Assembly: GCA_963971305.1 (NCBI GenBank)
Contig: OZ020306.1
Location: 34,059,512-34,123,511, forward strand
DNA length: 64,000 bases
Reading direction: 5' to 3'
Source of the DNA: Arcuatula senhousia
Lineage: Eukaryota > Mollusca > Bivalvia > Mytilida > Mytilidae
The translations under genes and the position numbers were made by a program. This document shows positions 1-9,436 of this stretch, one piece after another; position 1 is the stretch's first letter, and every line of letters begins with the position of its first letter. Under the pieces are notes generated by a model. That model ran no database searches. It worked only from the letters and a program-made list of their open reading frames with translations, and was not told the DNA's origin.

Positions 1-208
1 ATATATACAGTAACATTTTATAAACATTGGATATGTTTTTCCCTTTTAAATGTTCCTCATATATATGAAATCTCAAGGTCCAATTCCAGTAGCAGATCCA
101 GGTGGTGTTACAGGGTTGGGACCCTCTATTTTTTGTGCCCTGCTGCAACTTGAAGCGTTGACACACAGAAAAGCAGGGTGTCAGCTGCAGTCTGTTTGTC
201 TGTCACAC

Positions 209-1540
209 ATTTTTAGCTCACCTGGCCAAAGGACATGTGAGCTATTGCCATCACTTGGCGTCCTTTGTCGTCGTCGTCGTCCGTCGTCGTCATTCGTCCT
301 CGTCGTTAACTTTTCTTCAAACTTCTTCTCCTCTGAAATGGCTGCACAGATTCAAACCAAATTTGGTCTGGTGGTACTTTAGGGTATCCCCCACAGAACT
401 GATATGGGGATTTTTGATTCCTTGAAAAACATGGCCGCCGTTGCTAAAAATAGACCAGGGGGGTCAGACTACTGTTTTTGGCTTGTAAATCAAAAAGTAT
501 AAGAGATAGATGAAATCTGATGCCACGCTGCTGCTTCAGCATCAAAAGTTCTACAAAAGTCTCCATTGGGTCGAAGTGGCCAGAAGACCCCTTATGGGAG
601 TTACGGCCCCTTAAAGGTGAAAAATAGCATTTTTTCATGTTATTGGCCTAAGGAATGAAAACTATTGCAGATAGAGAGAAGCTGTTGCTTGCTTAAATGA
701 TCAGCTCATTTAGCTCTACAAAAGTCTCCATAAGGTCAAAGTTGTCAGATGACCCCTTAAAGGCAAAAAATAGAGTTTTGGCCTATAGAATGAAAACTAT
801 TGCAGATAGAGAAAAGCTGTTGCTTGCTTAAATGTTCAGCTTGTTTAGCTCTACACAAGCCTCCATAGGGTCGAAGTTGTCAGATGACCCCTTATTGGGG
901 TTAAGGCCCCTTAAAGGCAAAAAATAGTGTTTTTGGCCTATAGAATGAAAACTATTGCAGATAGAGAAAAGCTGTTGCTTGCTTAAATGTTCAGCTCATT
1001 TAGCTCTACAAAAGTCTCCATAGGGTCAAAGTTGTCAGATGACCCCTTATAGGGGTTATGGCCCCTTGAAGGCAAAAAATAGAGTTTTGGCCTATAGAAT
1101 GAAAACTATTGCAGATAGAGAAAGCTGTTGCGTGTTTAAATGTTCAGCTCATTTAGCTCTACAAAAGTCTCCATGGGGTCAAAGTTGCCAGATGACCCCT
1201 TATAGTGGTTATGGCCCCTTAAAGGCAAAAAAATAGTGTTTTTGGTCTAAAGAAAGAAAACTTTTGCAGATAGAGAAAAGATGTTGCTTGCTTAAATGTT
1301 CAGCTTAATTAGCTCTACAAAAGTCTTTTTAGGGTTGAAGTTGTCAGATGACCCCTTTAAGGGGTTATGGCCCTTTAAAGGTGAAAAAAAGTGTTTTTTG
1401 CTTTGGAATGAAAACTATTGCAGATAGAGAAAAGCTTTTTATTGCTTAAACATTCAGCTCATTTAGCTATACAAAAGTCTTCAAAGGGTTGACATTAAGA
1501 CCAGGTGAGCGATTCAGGCTCCTGGGAGCCTCTTGTTTTT
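209..1540 (+). mobile_element. Tandem-module repeat element, AGCTCACCTG family, full-length copy
   Basis: The left end carries a hairpin in which AGCTCAC (about 215-221) pairs with GTGAGCT (about 236-242). It is followed by a CGT-rich stretch (266-305). The middle (480-1500) is six tandem modules with a period near 154 bp; the anchor AAAACTATTGCAGATAGAG recurs near 657, 793, 947, 1102, 1257 and 1411, and the second module is short. The right end (1503-1540) has GGTGAGCGATTCAGGCTC and a perfect hairpin AGGCTC-CTGG-GAGCCT, then a T-rich tail. The same family recurs at 6109-6569, 27863-28745 and 50281-50345. No coding capacity was seen; the short open frames inside are by-products of the repeats. 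The element class is inferred as non-autonomous, possibly Helentron-like. Confidence 0.75.
480..1500 (+). repeat. Six-copy tandem array, about 154-bp unit
   Basis: This is the internal satellite of the element above. Each unit contains AGCTCATTTAGCTCTAC, CAAAGTTGTCAGATGACCCC, GGCCCCTTAAAGGC and a CTATTGCAGATAGAG block. The first and last units are the most diverged, as expected for an array homogenised from the centre. Confidence 0.8.
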
Positions 1541-2072
1541 TATAACAAACCTCTAAAGCTATTATTCATAAGTATGCAAGTTTAGGTAAGTCACACACTC
1601 ACGGTCTCATATATATGGTGAGCTTTTGCCTATGTCAATACTGACTTTACTGTACTTCCTGTTAAGCAATTCATTGAGCATTTAAAATTTGAAAATTTTT
1701 CCATACAGATTTCTTAGGAATTACATGTACATGTTGTATGTTACTGTCTATTAAAAGTTTCGTGTAGATTTTTTCCCAAATTGTTTTGGAACCCCCATTT
1801 GGTCTCAGAACTAGACTATAAGCATAGTGGAAGCCCCTTTAAAAATCTGGATCTGCCCTTGACTTCATCATACATGTAAGTGTGCATACATAGTTATTAA
1901 CATTGTATACATGCATATTTATTTCTTGTACAAAATTGTTTAGGAAAACACTGCAGAAATTATAAATACTTGCATGCATACATTGTACATTTTTTACATG
2001 TACAATGTACCTACACATGTACATATATATAACATTGTAAATTTCAGGTACATTATTATTTAAAACATTGAT
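1541..2072. other. Upstream region of the arrestin gene, no recognised element
   Basis: AT-rich sequence with several ACATGTA words. No core promoter could be supported. It may contain the 5' untranslated region, because the start codon at 2073 has no upstream coding exon that I can see. Confidence 0.4.
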
Positions 2073-2187
2073 ATGAAGATAACACACTTCAGCATTTCCT
2101 TTAATAACCCTGGTCGAGTTTTTATAGCTGGAGAACATATAAGTGGAAAAGTTAACGTCAGCTTCGCTAAACCAACAAAGCTAAGAT
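2073..2187 (+). CDS. ARRDC exon 1 (start codon, first arrestin-N strands)
   Basis: Encodes the first 38 residues, including GEHISGKVNVSFAKPTKLR, and ends in phase 1 before GTAAGT. The split codon becomes TGT (Cys) with exon 2. Confidence 0.88.
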
Positions 2188-5100
2188 GTAAGTACATTTT
2201 AAACAATGGTATACTGCCAACAAGAAAATCAATCAAATGGGAAAAAACAGACAAAAGAAGATAGATACATGTAGCTGACTTCCACAATTTTTACATTTGC
2301 ATATACATGATATACATATACTATAGAATATATAGAAACTATCATTCTAAGATTCACAAGAAAAAAAATCAGCTCAAATGAGCAATACATGTCAATACTG
2401 TAATTATCAAATGAAATTATCAAGCCCGAAAATCTCCACATCTGTTCGTGATTTTTTTTTATGGAAGGTAGGAAAAAAACTACACATAGCCTTTACTTTA
2501 TATGTTGAGTTAGTTTTAAGATAGAAAGTAAACATGTTATATGTAAAACTTTTGCATATGTATAAGATTTCTATAGAAAATGTTGAGTAAACACTTACGT
2601 CTGAGGGTTGTAAATGAACATATAAAATGTGTTAACCTATCTAAAATGCCAGAAGTCTTGATATTCTAAAACTTCAAGTTCCCTTCACTTTTCCATGAAT
2701 GTATCTATTTACAGGTGTAAAGTTGATAATAGAAGGAAAAGCCAAGTCTCACTGGGAAGTCAAGCAAGGAAAAAGCAGGACAAATTATACTGCCAGAGAA
2801 TCATACATAAATCAGACTATTATTTTATATGGAGGTTTGTTTCAATGGTACATGCATATATTAATTTACTGTGGTCAGTCAGAGATCCCACTTATACAAG
2901 AAAACAGATTTTTACTCTATAGGTAAACTTAAGAGTTAAAATTGTCTCCCCTTTTTTGTCTTTCACTAGTTTACTTGTTCAAGTAAAATGATAGAAAATC
3001 ATTCTTTTCTTAATTATCTTTATCTTGCCATGAAATTTACTTTCATTCATGATTATTTTTATGGCTAATAGTATCAGCAACCTTTACCAGACTGAGATTA
3101 TCTTTTATCTGTAGTTAATTGAGAAATAATCAACATTTATTGTCCCAAGGGGGGGGGCAATTTTCAAAGGCCATGCCCACCATGAAGACAGCCATCAGCC
3201 ATGCGCATCAGAAAATTTTAATGGACCATAGAGCAACTGATGTAAACATTTCAAGAAAATTATCTGCTTGATTGTAAAAATATTGTGTAACAAGTTGAAT
3301 GAGCTCAAAAATTTTCCAATTTACTTGTATAGGTAAATTTTTGCTCAGAGAAAAATACTTTACTCTAACAAGTAAATTTTTGTTTTAATACTTAAAGAAG
3401 TAAAATTCTGTTTACTTGTTTAAGTGGGATCTCTGACTGGTGGTAGTTTTAAAAAAGAAATCAACTTGTTAAGTTTTTATTGTGATAATTTATTTCAAAT
3501 TCTGTAAAGTTCTTTTAAAAAATAAATCACAATAAAAGTAATACATGTTTATCAATTTATTATCTTAAAAAAAACAAGCAAAATTCTACAATGTATTGTC
3601 TCCTACACAGGCAAAATTTAGACATACGTCTGACGTACGTTAATACAAACGTGCGTCTGACATAGTGCATAAACATACGTTAAATATACGTTTCTAACCG
3701 CTGTACGGTAAACGTACGTCAAATTATTGTAAAAACATATGTCAGACATACGTTTTTTAAACGTGCGGTAAACGTACGTTTACCATACGTCAGACATATA
3801 GTTTCCTAAAATGTATGAAGTTAGTAAGTTATTTATTTAGTGTGTTTTATTATGAAATAAAAATATGCCAAGATAAATTTTTAAGGTGCGTCAGACGTGC
3901 ACGGTTAGAAATGCCAATTTAATATGCGTCAGATGACATGCGTTTAACGTACGCCAGACGCACGTTAAACGCAGTCAACATTTTGACTGTGTAGATATTC
4001 AGCAAGAATCAAGTATATAAAGTGTCACTTTAATTGTCATGGGGAAAAATCCATTGTGACTGAAAAAAACCTGGACATACATCTGACAAACCTCCAATCA
4101 CATATGTGAGGAAGATTAATTTTTATAAATTACAAAGCTGGATTCAAACTCCAATCATATGTGTCATAGTTATTGACTAGTAACTGATAGCCTGCTATTA
4201 AGCCTGGCAGTGATTTAAATCATTTTTTTTTTTCTAATATCATTTAATCTTAGGCATGACAGATGAAAGAACGCATCCAGTTGGTGAGTTTTCCTATCCA
4301 TTTGACTTTCCTCTACCACCTTCAATACCATCATCATACGAAGGAAGGAGGGGATACGTCAGATATTTCTGTAAGGCCGTAATTGACAGACCATGGAAGT
4401 TTGACGAGAGTATTAAGACGCCATTTACAGCCATTCATCATTTGGACTGTAACCTACTTGTTAATGCACTGGTAAGAAGTAGTATATAAAGTTATGAAGC
4501 ATAAAAATACTCTGTTAAGTCTTTCAGTGGCATTGCTAATAAACTTGAATTTAGAAAGTTTTACTCAAATATTTGCACCACAAAATTTTATTTTCCTAAA
4601 AAAAAAAGCATAAAATTTTTGAAAATTTGGATATTCAAGTGATCAGATTAAAAATTTCTTTGACTAGTTTGCCCCCATAAAATAATAATTAAAAAACAAC
4701 AACAACAACAAATGCAAACACTGCCATTAACAACACCAATCTAAATAACAAAACACATAAAAAAACCAAAAAAAAAAAACCCACATAATATTGTGGTAAG
4801 ATTTAAAACAATTTTTGAAAATATGGTCTGTATCAATCTGTTATTTTCATTCCAGAATTTGATATATGAACACAGGAACATAACAATTGATGGGTGTTGT
4901 TGTGAAGCAGGAACTGTGGAGGTGGATATGAGTATCAATAAAACTGCATACGTACCAGGGGAGCCTCTTGTTTATGACATCACAGTCAATAATCAAACTG
5001 ATACTAGTCTATCACAGCTGTTTCTACTACTGAGACAAGTAAGTGTCTGAATAGAGAAAATTGCAAGTTACAATGTTTTTTGTGGTTGAAAATTTACACA

Positions 5101-8080
5101 TTGGTTGCATAATCTCTTTTGACATGGTTGTCAATGAATAGAATGGAAGGCATTTAAAATTTTGAAAATTTGAGTTCCCTCATTGTTATATAAACATAAG
5201 ATTACAAACACATCCAGTAATCAAATGCCCTACATGTGTGACTAGTACATAAAACACCAACCCACTCATTCATTCAATTGATAAAAGTTAATAGAAAAAG
5301 GAAAGAACGTCAAAGAATGCATGCACATGTAATATCAAAATTATATGATATGTTAGTATGATGAATCTCAAGTGTAAAATAAGAGTAGACAGAAACAGAT
5401 GTTTACATGCTGAAGTAGAAAAAAAGTTTATTTCTGACTTTATACAGGAATTATAAAAGAAGTGGTGTCTTGAATTTATTGAAACTGTTCTTATAAAGCC
5501 AAACCCTAATTTTCCACTACAATCTCAAGGCCTAAACTGCCCAACACTCATAGTAATGAAACTAACAACACGATTTCATTATTGTGGGACACAAATAAGA
5601 AAGTTAAATGATCATCTCTGTACAATACACAAAAAGTAATGAAAGCAATAACACTTGATATATAAGTTGATTATATAGAACATGAATCATATTTGTGCAT
5701 TTAACAAATTACATTTTTTCAGGTATCTACATTTACTGGATATTCAGACAGTTTATTCTCCTCGGGAAAGCCTCATTATCATGCCAAAAAGGAAGTATTT
5801 ACCTTGTTTAATGGGCCAGTACATATTAAACAGAATACTACAGAGAAATACAATGGAGCTACGACAATCCCTGCTCTCGTGCCCTCTGTATTAGAAGGCT
5901 GTAATATCATCAATATACAGTATTTTATTGTTGTAAGTCCAGCAAATTTTCATTGGGTTTTGATAGGAATATCTTACTTATATATGTAGTGCATTGTTTG
6001 GGGAAAAAAATGCAAAGTCATTGTTTTTAAAAGATCACTGTTACAGGCTTCAGTATAATAAGCATCGAAGAAGACTTAATTGTCCAATATTACCCATTTC
6101 TCCATTTTTAGCTCACCTGACCCGAAGGGTCAAAATTGTCAGATCATCATTTTAAGTGTTTTTAATCAATTTCAACTTCCTACCCCAGACATAGGTTGAT
6201 TATCTTAGTAATAATTTGGTTCCCCAGTTTGGTAATTTTGGTTTTACTTTTCTATGCTCTTCATATTCATATAGTGTTTGGCATTTGCAATATTTTTGGT
6301 AGAGCGCCTCTGATGAGTCTTGAATAGACGAAACGCGCGTCAGGCGTAGCAAAGTTTATTGTCTGGAACTTTGTTGTCATTTGTATTTTTTTTTTTTCAA
6401 ATGGAAAACTTTGTAAACTTTGTATTCTTTATCTTAAAAATGTTTTTTTATCCTTACTAGTTTCTTTAATGTTACTTACAAAGTACATGTAGACCATGTT
6501 GCACACTAGGTAAGAGGCTTTAGCATAAGAGATCAGGTGAGCGATTCAGGCTCCTGGGAGCCTCTAGTTATTTCAGTGACAGCTAAACTCAAGCACATAT
6601 TTTGCTTTGTTTCCCACACTTCTCATATAATTTTCAATTTCACAATTTCCTCCCAAATTTTGCCAAATTAATTGAAGTCAACAAACTTTTTGTATTTTTA
6701 TCAATATTAAAAAAATTATGTAATATTCATGTGTTAAAAAAATTGTAAGTATCACTAAATAATCCCAGTTTGACATGAAAAATATATACAGTGGCTATTA
6801 AAATTGTAGAAGAGACCAAAACATTATCATTTTTGAAGTAAAACAACCAAGTACATTGTAATGAGATTGTTTTGATAAAGCACAACTAAATAGTATTACT
6901 TAAAAAGAATTACATCTCCAATTTATATTGAATTATTACTATTTAGTTAAAGATACCCTGTGGATGGTCGACAGTGAAAATAGAGCGCGAGATAGTGATA
7001 GGGAGTATACCAACCAGAGAATTCTCTACCCAATTACCTAGACCTATACAGGGATCTGAAATGTCACCATCACAGATTGAAATGTCAATACAGCCTACAG
7101 CTCCTCCTAGTTATAGTGAATGTAAGTATTGCTTACGTTCTACATTCAAACCCAGGAAGTCTCAGGTAGGAAAAATGTCGCTCACATGGGGCAGAACGAG
7201 AACAACCTAGGTAATGACGTAGTAATATCATATGTAACCTAGGTTGTTCGGAATGTACAATTTTATTTGTTACAAAGATCATTGACCCATACAGAACAGA
7301 GGTCAACAGCGTTCTGTTTTATATTTCAACCCAGGAAAAAATAATCTACCCAGGCTGCCTAAGAAGGGAATGTCGAACATGCCCTATGACACATAATGAG
7401 AATAAGAGCAAAAAAAAAAATACATGACACATAATTTAATTAATATTTTAAAAACAGTCTTCAACATTTACTGAAAGTTGGCATTTTGCTGCTGAGAGGG
7501 AAAAAAGTGTATCAAATAATTGCTTGCTGATGTACTATCAAAAAACATATTGTGTTTTAAAACAATGTCCATATTTTAAAGAAATTGAACTGAACACAAC
7601 ACATATTAAACTCTGATGAAGAGTCTATTCTTTGTTACTATATTTGATTCCACTTTATATTTACTTACTTACTGACCAAGCATTTTCCTACTTATATTCA
7701 TTTATGTGAATCAAAACTATGATTCATTTTTTGTTCATGGTTTTTTACAGGCATATTCATTTTTATAAGTGCACAATACAGTCTGAATAGAAGAAAAAAC
7801 TTAATAGTAAAAAAAATTTAATAGTTTATATATATTTTTTTACTTTTCAAAAGTTATATTTACATTATCACTTCTTTTTTTATACATTTTAGTGCCTCCA
7901 TCATATGCTGAATGTGTATTTGGTGCAGTGGATGTCAGAGATGAAAATGATGATGAACACACTACCTTACAAGGCAACTGGGCCCCTGCCTACACATATT
8001 ACAACTGGAACCAGCACAGCTATTCTGGTCCCCAGCCACAGCAAATGAGACCTGCTCCACCAGCATATGATGACTGCTAG
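2073..8080 (+). CDS. Arrestin domain-containing protein (alpha-arrestin, ARRDC2/3/4-like), seven exons
   Basis: The coding exons are 2073-2187, 2715-2834, 4254-4471, 4856-5038, 5723-5932, 6947-7121 and 7893-8080. Their lengths sum to 1209 nt (402 residues plus stop) and all junction phases agree with GT-AG splicing. Residues about 5-150 match an arrestin N domain (starts ITHFSISFNNPGRVFIAGE; later EFSYPFDFPLPPSIPSSYEG). Residues about 170-305 match an arrestin C domain (VDMSINKTAYVPGEPL; EIVIGSIP). The tail has three WW-binding PPxY motifs: PPSY 335-338, PPSY 342-345 and PPAY 396-399. Vertebrate alpha-arrestins use PPxY motifs to bring NEDD4-family ubiquitin ligases to membrane receptors, and the same adaptor role at plasma membrane and endosomes is inferred here. 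The length is close to vertebrate ARRDC3 (about 414). The start is chosen because the ATG directly precedes the arrestin fold and no upstream exon was found. Which ARRDC paralogue it matches cannot be decided by eye. Confidence 0.9.
2715..2834 (+). CDS. ARRDC exon 2
   Basis: The acceptor is TTTACAG and the donor GGAG|GTTTGT. It encodes VKLIIEGKAKSHWEVKQGK, the family-typical 'EGKAKVHW' region, then a Tyr-rich strand ending ILYG. Phase 1 at both ends. Confidence 0.88.
2835..4253 (+). other. ARRDC intron 2, with an ACGTACG-rich palindromic cluster
   Basis: Most of the intron is AT-rich. Between about 3610 and 3980 the words CATACGTC, ACGTACGT and GTCTGACG and their complements recur on both strands at irregular spacing. 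This looks like a degraded interspersed repeat of short palindromes. No coding sequence seen. Confidence 0.5.
4254..4471 (+). CDS. ARRDC exon 3
   Basis: The acceptor is TCTTAG and the donor CTG|GTAAGA. It encodes the FxFPLPPSIPSSYEG segment and the following GYVRYFCKAVIDRPWKFD strand, the most diagnostic part of the alpha-arrestin N domain. Ends in phase 0. Confidence 0.92.
4856..5038 (+). CDS. ARRDC exon 4
   Basis: The acceptor is ATTCCAG and the donor CAA|GTAAGT. Its 61 codons carry a CCCEAG-type turn (here DGCCCEAGTVEVDMS) and YVPGEPLVYDITVNNQT, the start of the arrestin C domain. Confidence 0.92.
5723..5932 (+). CDS. ARRDC exon 5
   Basis: The acceptor is TTTTCAG and the donor GTT|GTAAGT. 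Its 70 codons include IPALVPSVLEGCNIINIQY, a conserved arrestin C-domain strand pair. Phase 0 at both ends. Confidence 0.92.
6109..6569 (+). mobile_element. AGCTCACCTG-family element, short copy, in ARRDC intron 5
   Basis: It starts with TTTTTAGCTCACCTGACCC, where TGACCC-GAA-GGGTCA forms a hairpin. It ends with GGTGAGCGATTCAGGCTC and hairpin AGGCTC-CTGG-GAGCCT (to 6564), then CTAGTT. These termini match the 209-1540 element, but the tandem array is replaced by unrelated sequence containing a hammerhead ribozyme. It lies in the same orientation as the host gene, so it would be part of the pre-mRNA. Confidence 0.75.
6305..6346 (+). ncRNA. Type I hammerhead ribozyme with minimal helix III
   Basis: All catalytic-core elements are present in order. 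Helix I is CGCCT (6305-6309) with AGGCG (6342-6346). The core box CTGATGA is 6310-6316. Helix II is GTCT (6317-6320) with AGAC (6326-6329) around a 5-nt loop. The GAAA box is 6330-6333. Helix III is A6333-T6340, C6334-G6339 and G6335-C6338 around a 2-nt loop. Predicted cleavage follows C6341 in the sequence GTC. Hammerheads with very short helix III are known from animal retrozymes and Penelope-like elements, including bivalves. Only one copy is seen, without the second ribozyme that a retrozyme dimer would need. Confidence 0.85.
6947..7121 (+). CDS. ARRDC exon 6 (end of arrestin C, first PPxY)
   Basis: The acceptor is TTTAG and the donor GAAT|GTAAGT. It encodes the final strand KIEREIVIGSIP, a Ser/Pro/Gln-rich linker, and PPSY (335-338). 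Confidence 0.9.
7122..7892 (+). other. ARRDC intron 6 with a short inverted repeat
   Basis: GAACAACCTAGGT (about 7198-7210) and ACCTAGGTTGTTC (about 7228-7240) are exact complements around a short spacer. CCCAGGAA words occur at about 7153 and 7333. The rest of the intron is AT-rich without recognised features. Confidence 0.5.
7893..8080 (+). CDS. ARRDC exon 7 (second and third PPxY, stop)
   Basis: The acceptor is CATTTTAG. The codon split across the junction is TTG, giving the run PPSYSELPPSYAEC with two PPxY motifs seven residues apart. The exon continues through an acidic stretch to PPAYDDC and TAG at 8078-8080. Confidence 0.9.
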
Positions 8081-9259
8081 AAGATTTGGATCTTTTTTTA
8101 GTATATTCCTCCATCAGTTCATAATCATGTTACCTATTGTTCTATACTTTGAATGTATTCATTGTATATTTCAGACTTTTATTTTCCAAAATCATTACAA
8201 ATTTTCTTACAAATGTATTTGCATTGAAAACAAATCTTCACATGTGGACTTTCTACATGAAGAATACGGACAGTTTTGGCTGTGGATTTTACTCTTACAA
8301 TTTATCCACCCACCCCATAATTTGAGGCTTTTTTCACCTTGAAAAGGTGGATGCACATAATACATTAATACAAACAGAACATTGTGTCTATTGATATCAC
8401 ATATATTTAGTATTTCAAAAACATTCATAAGTTTAGTTTAAAGATATTTTTATTTGGGAATACATGTGCTTAAATTATTTGGAATAATCATGCAATTAAT
8501 TAAACAAATATTCATAAAAAATAAAGATAAAGATAGGAAAATTTGTTTCTTTAAAAACTTGTATTTCTTTTAAACATGCATGGTGTTGAACTATCTCCCT
8601 TTATTGTTGAATCGGTTTCTGTTTTAATTGGCATTGTTATTGAATTCAGATATACTTACCACCATTCAAATATACATTAAAATAATGATACATTATTTCC
8701 AGATCATTTGTTATTAACATTTAAAGTTAATTATTCTTGTTCAATTAACATATTAGTATGGCATGAGATTTTTTTTTTTTGGGGGGGGGGGGTATGTTTT
8801 ATTTCAAATTTTAAGATTCAACATTTTATGTAACCAATTACTATACACAGCAGCTACTGGTTGTACATGTATATAGGTTGTAAACCATTTACCTTTTTGC
8901 CATGTTTATACATGTGATACTGATGTCACCTAATGTCTATCATTTTGAAGTATCAATCTTCATACTTGGTTTCTTCATTATAAAAATAATAATATATATA
9001 TATAAAAATAATTACATTCTTGAAACACATTTAGCATTAACTTATTTCATTTTCATTTAACAAGTAGTGAACAGTATATTAATAATGGATATCATTACAC
9101 ATATACTTTATATTGTTACCTGTATAAAATAATCTCCTATTATAATAATACATGTTATCATTTTGTAAAGGTTTCTTTTCATAACAAATTTACATGATTC
9201 ATATTTGAAACATTTATAAGAAATATAAAGTGCTATAGTCTGATGCTATATCAGAAACA
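8081..9259 (+). other. Probable ARRDC 3' untranslated region and flank
   Basis: The first consensus AATAAA in good context is at 8520-8525, about 440 nt after the stop. A G-run preceded by T-run occurs near 8768-8793. No coding sequence seen. Confidence 0.45.
8520..8525 (+). terminator. Candidate polyadenylation signal for ARRDC
   Basis: AATAAA, embedded in an A-rich stretch. Later AATAAA copies exist, so the choice is tentative. Confidence 0.35.
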
Positions 9260-9436
9260 TACTGTAAAAGGGAAAATTTTCGCTAATTTAGCGATCATAA
9301 CAAATTAGTGAAAATATCCCGTCACGTAAATTACACTTAGAAGGACCCAACATTCCATGATCTAATAAAACCTCAAACTAAAACCTCGCGAATGCATTTT
9401 AATACTGAAAATGCGATAATATCCCCTCTTACAGTA
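9260..9436. mobile_element. MITE with TACTGTAAA-type termini
   Basis: The left end TACTGTAAAAGGGAAAATTT is matched by the complementary right end (AATATCCCCTCTTACAGTA read on the plus strand). The central part has further self-complementary GCGA/TCGC words. The TA at each edge is consistent with a Tc1/mariner-type TA duplication. Confidence 0.65.

Larger units (their letters stand above)
5933..6946 (+). other. ARRDC intron 5 with nested repeat element
   Basis: The intron holds the element at 6109-6569 and its hammerhead ribozyme. The remainder is AT-rich sequence with no recognised feature. Confidence 0.6.

Noticed and set aside
444..638. Open frames in the 209-1540 element and in 28320-28559
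   Set aside because: They track the 154-bp satellite modules and have no start context or splice support.
7613..7640. CTGATGAAGAGTC as a hammerhead core
   Set aside because: No GAAA box after a helix II, so the catalytic core cannot form.
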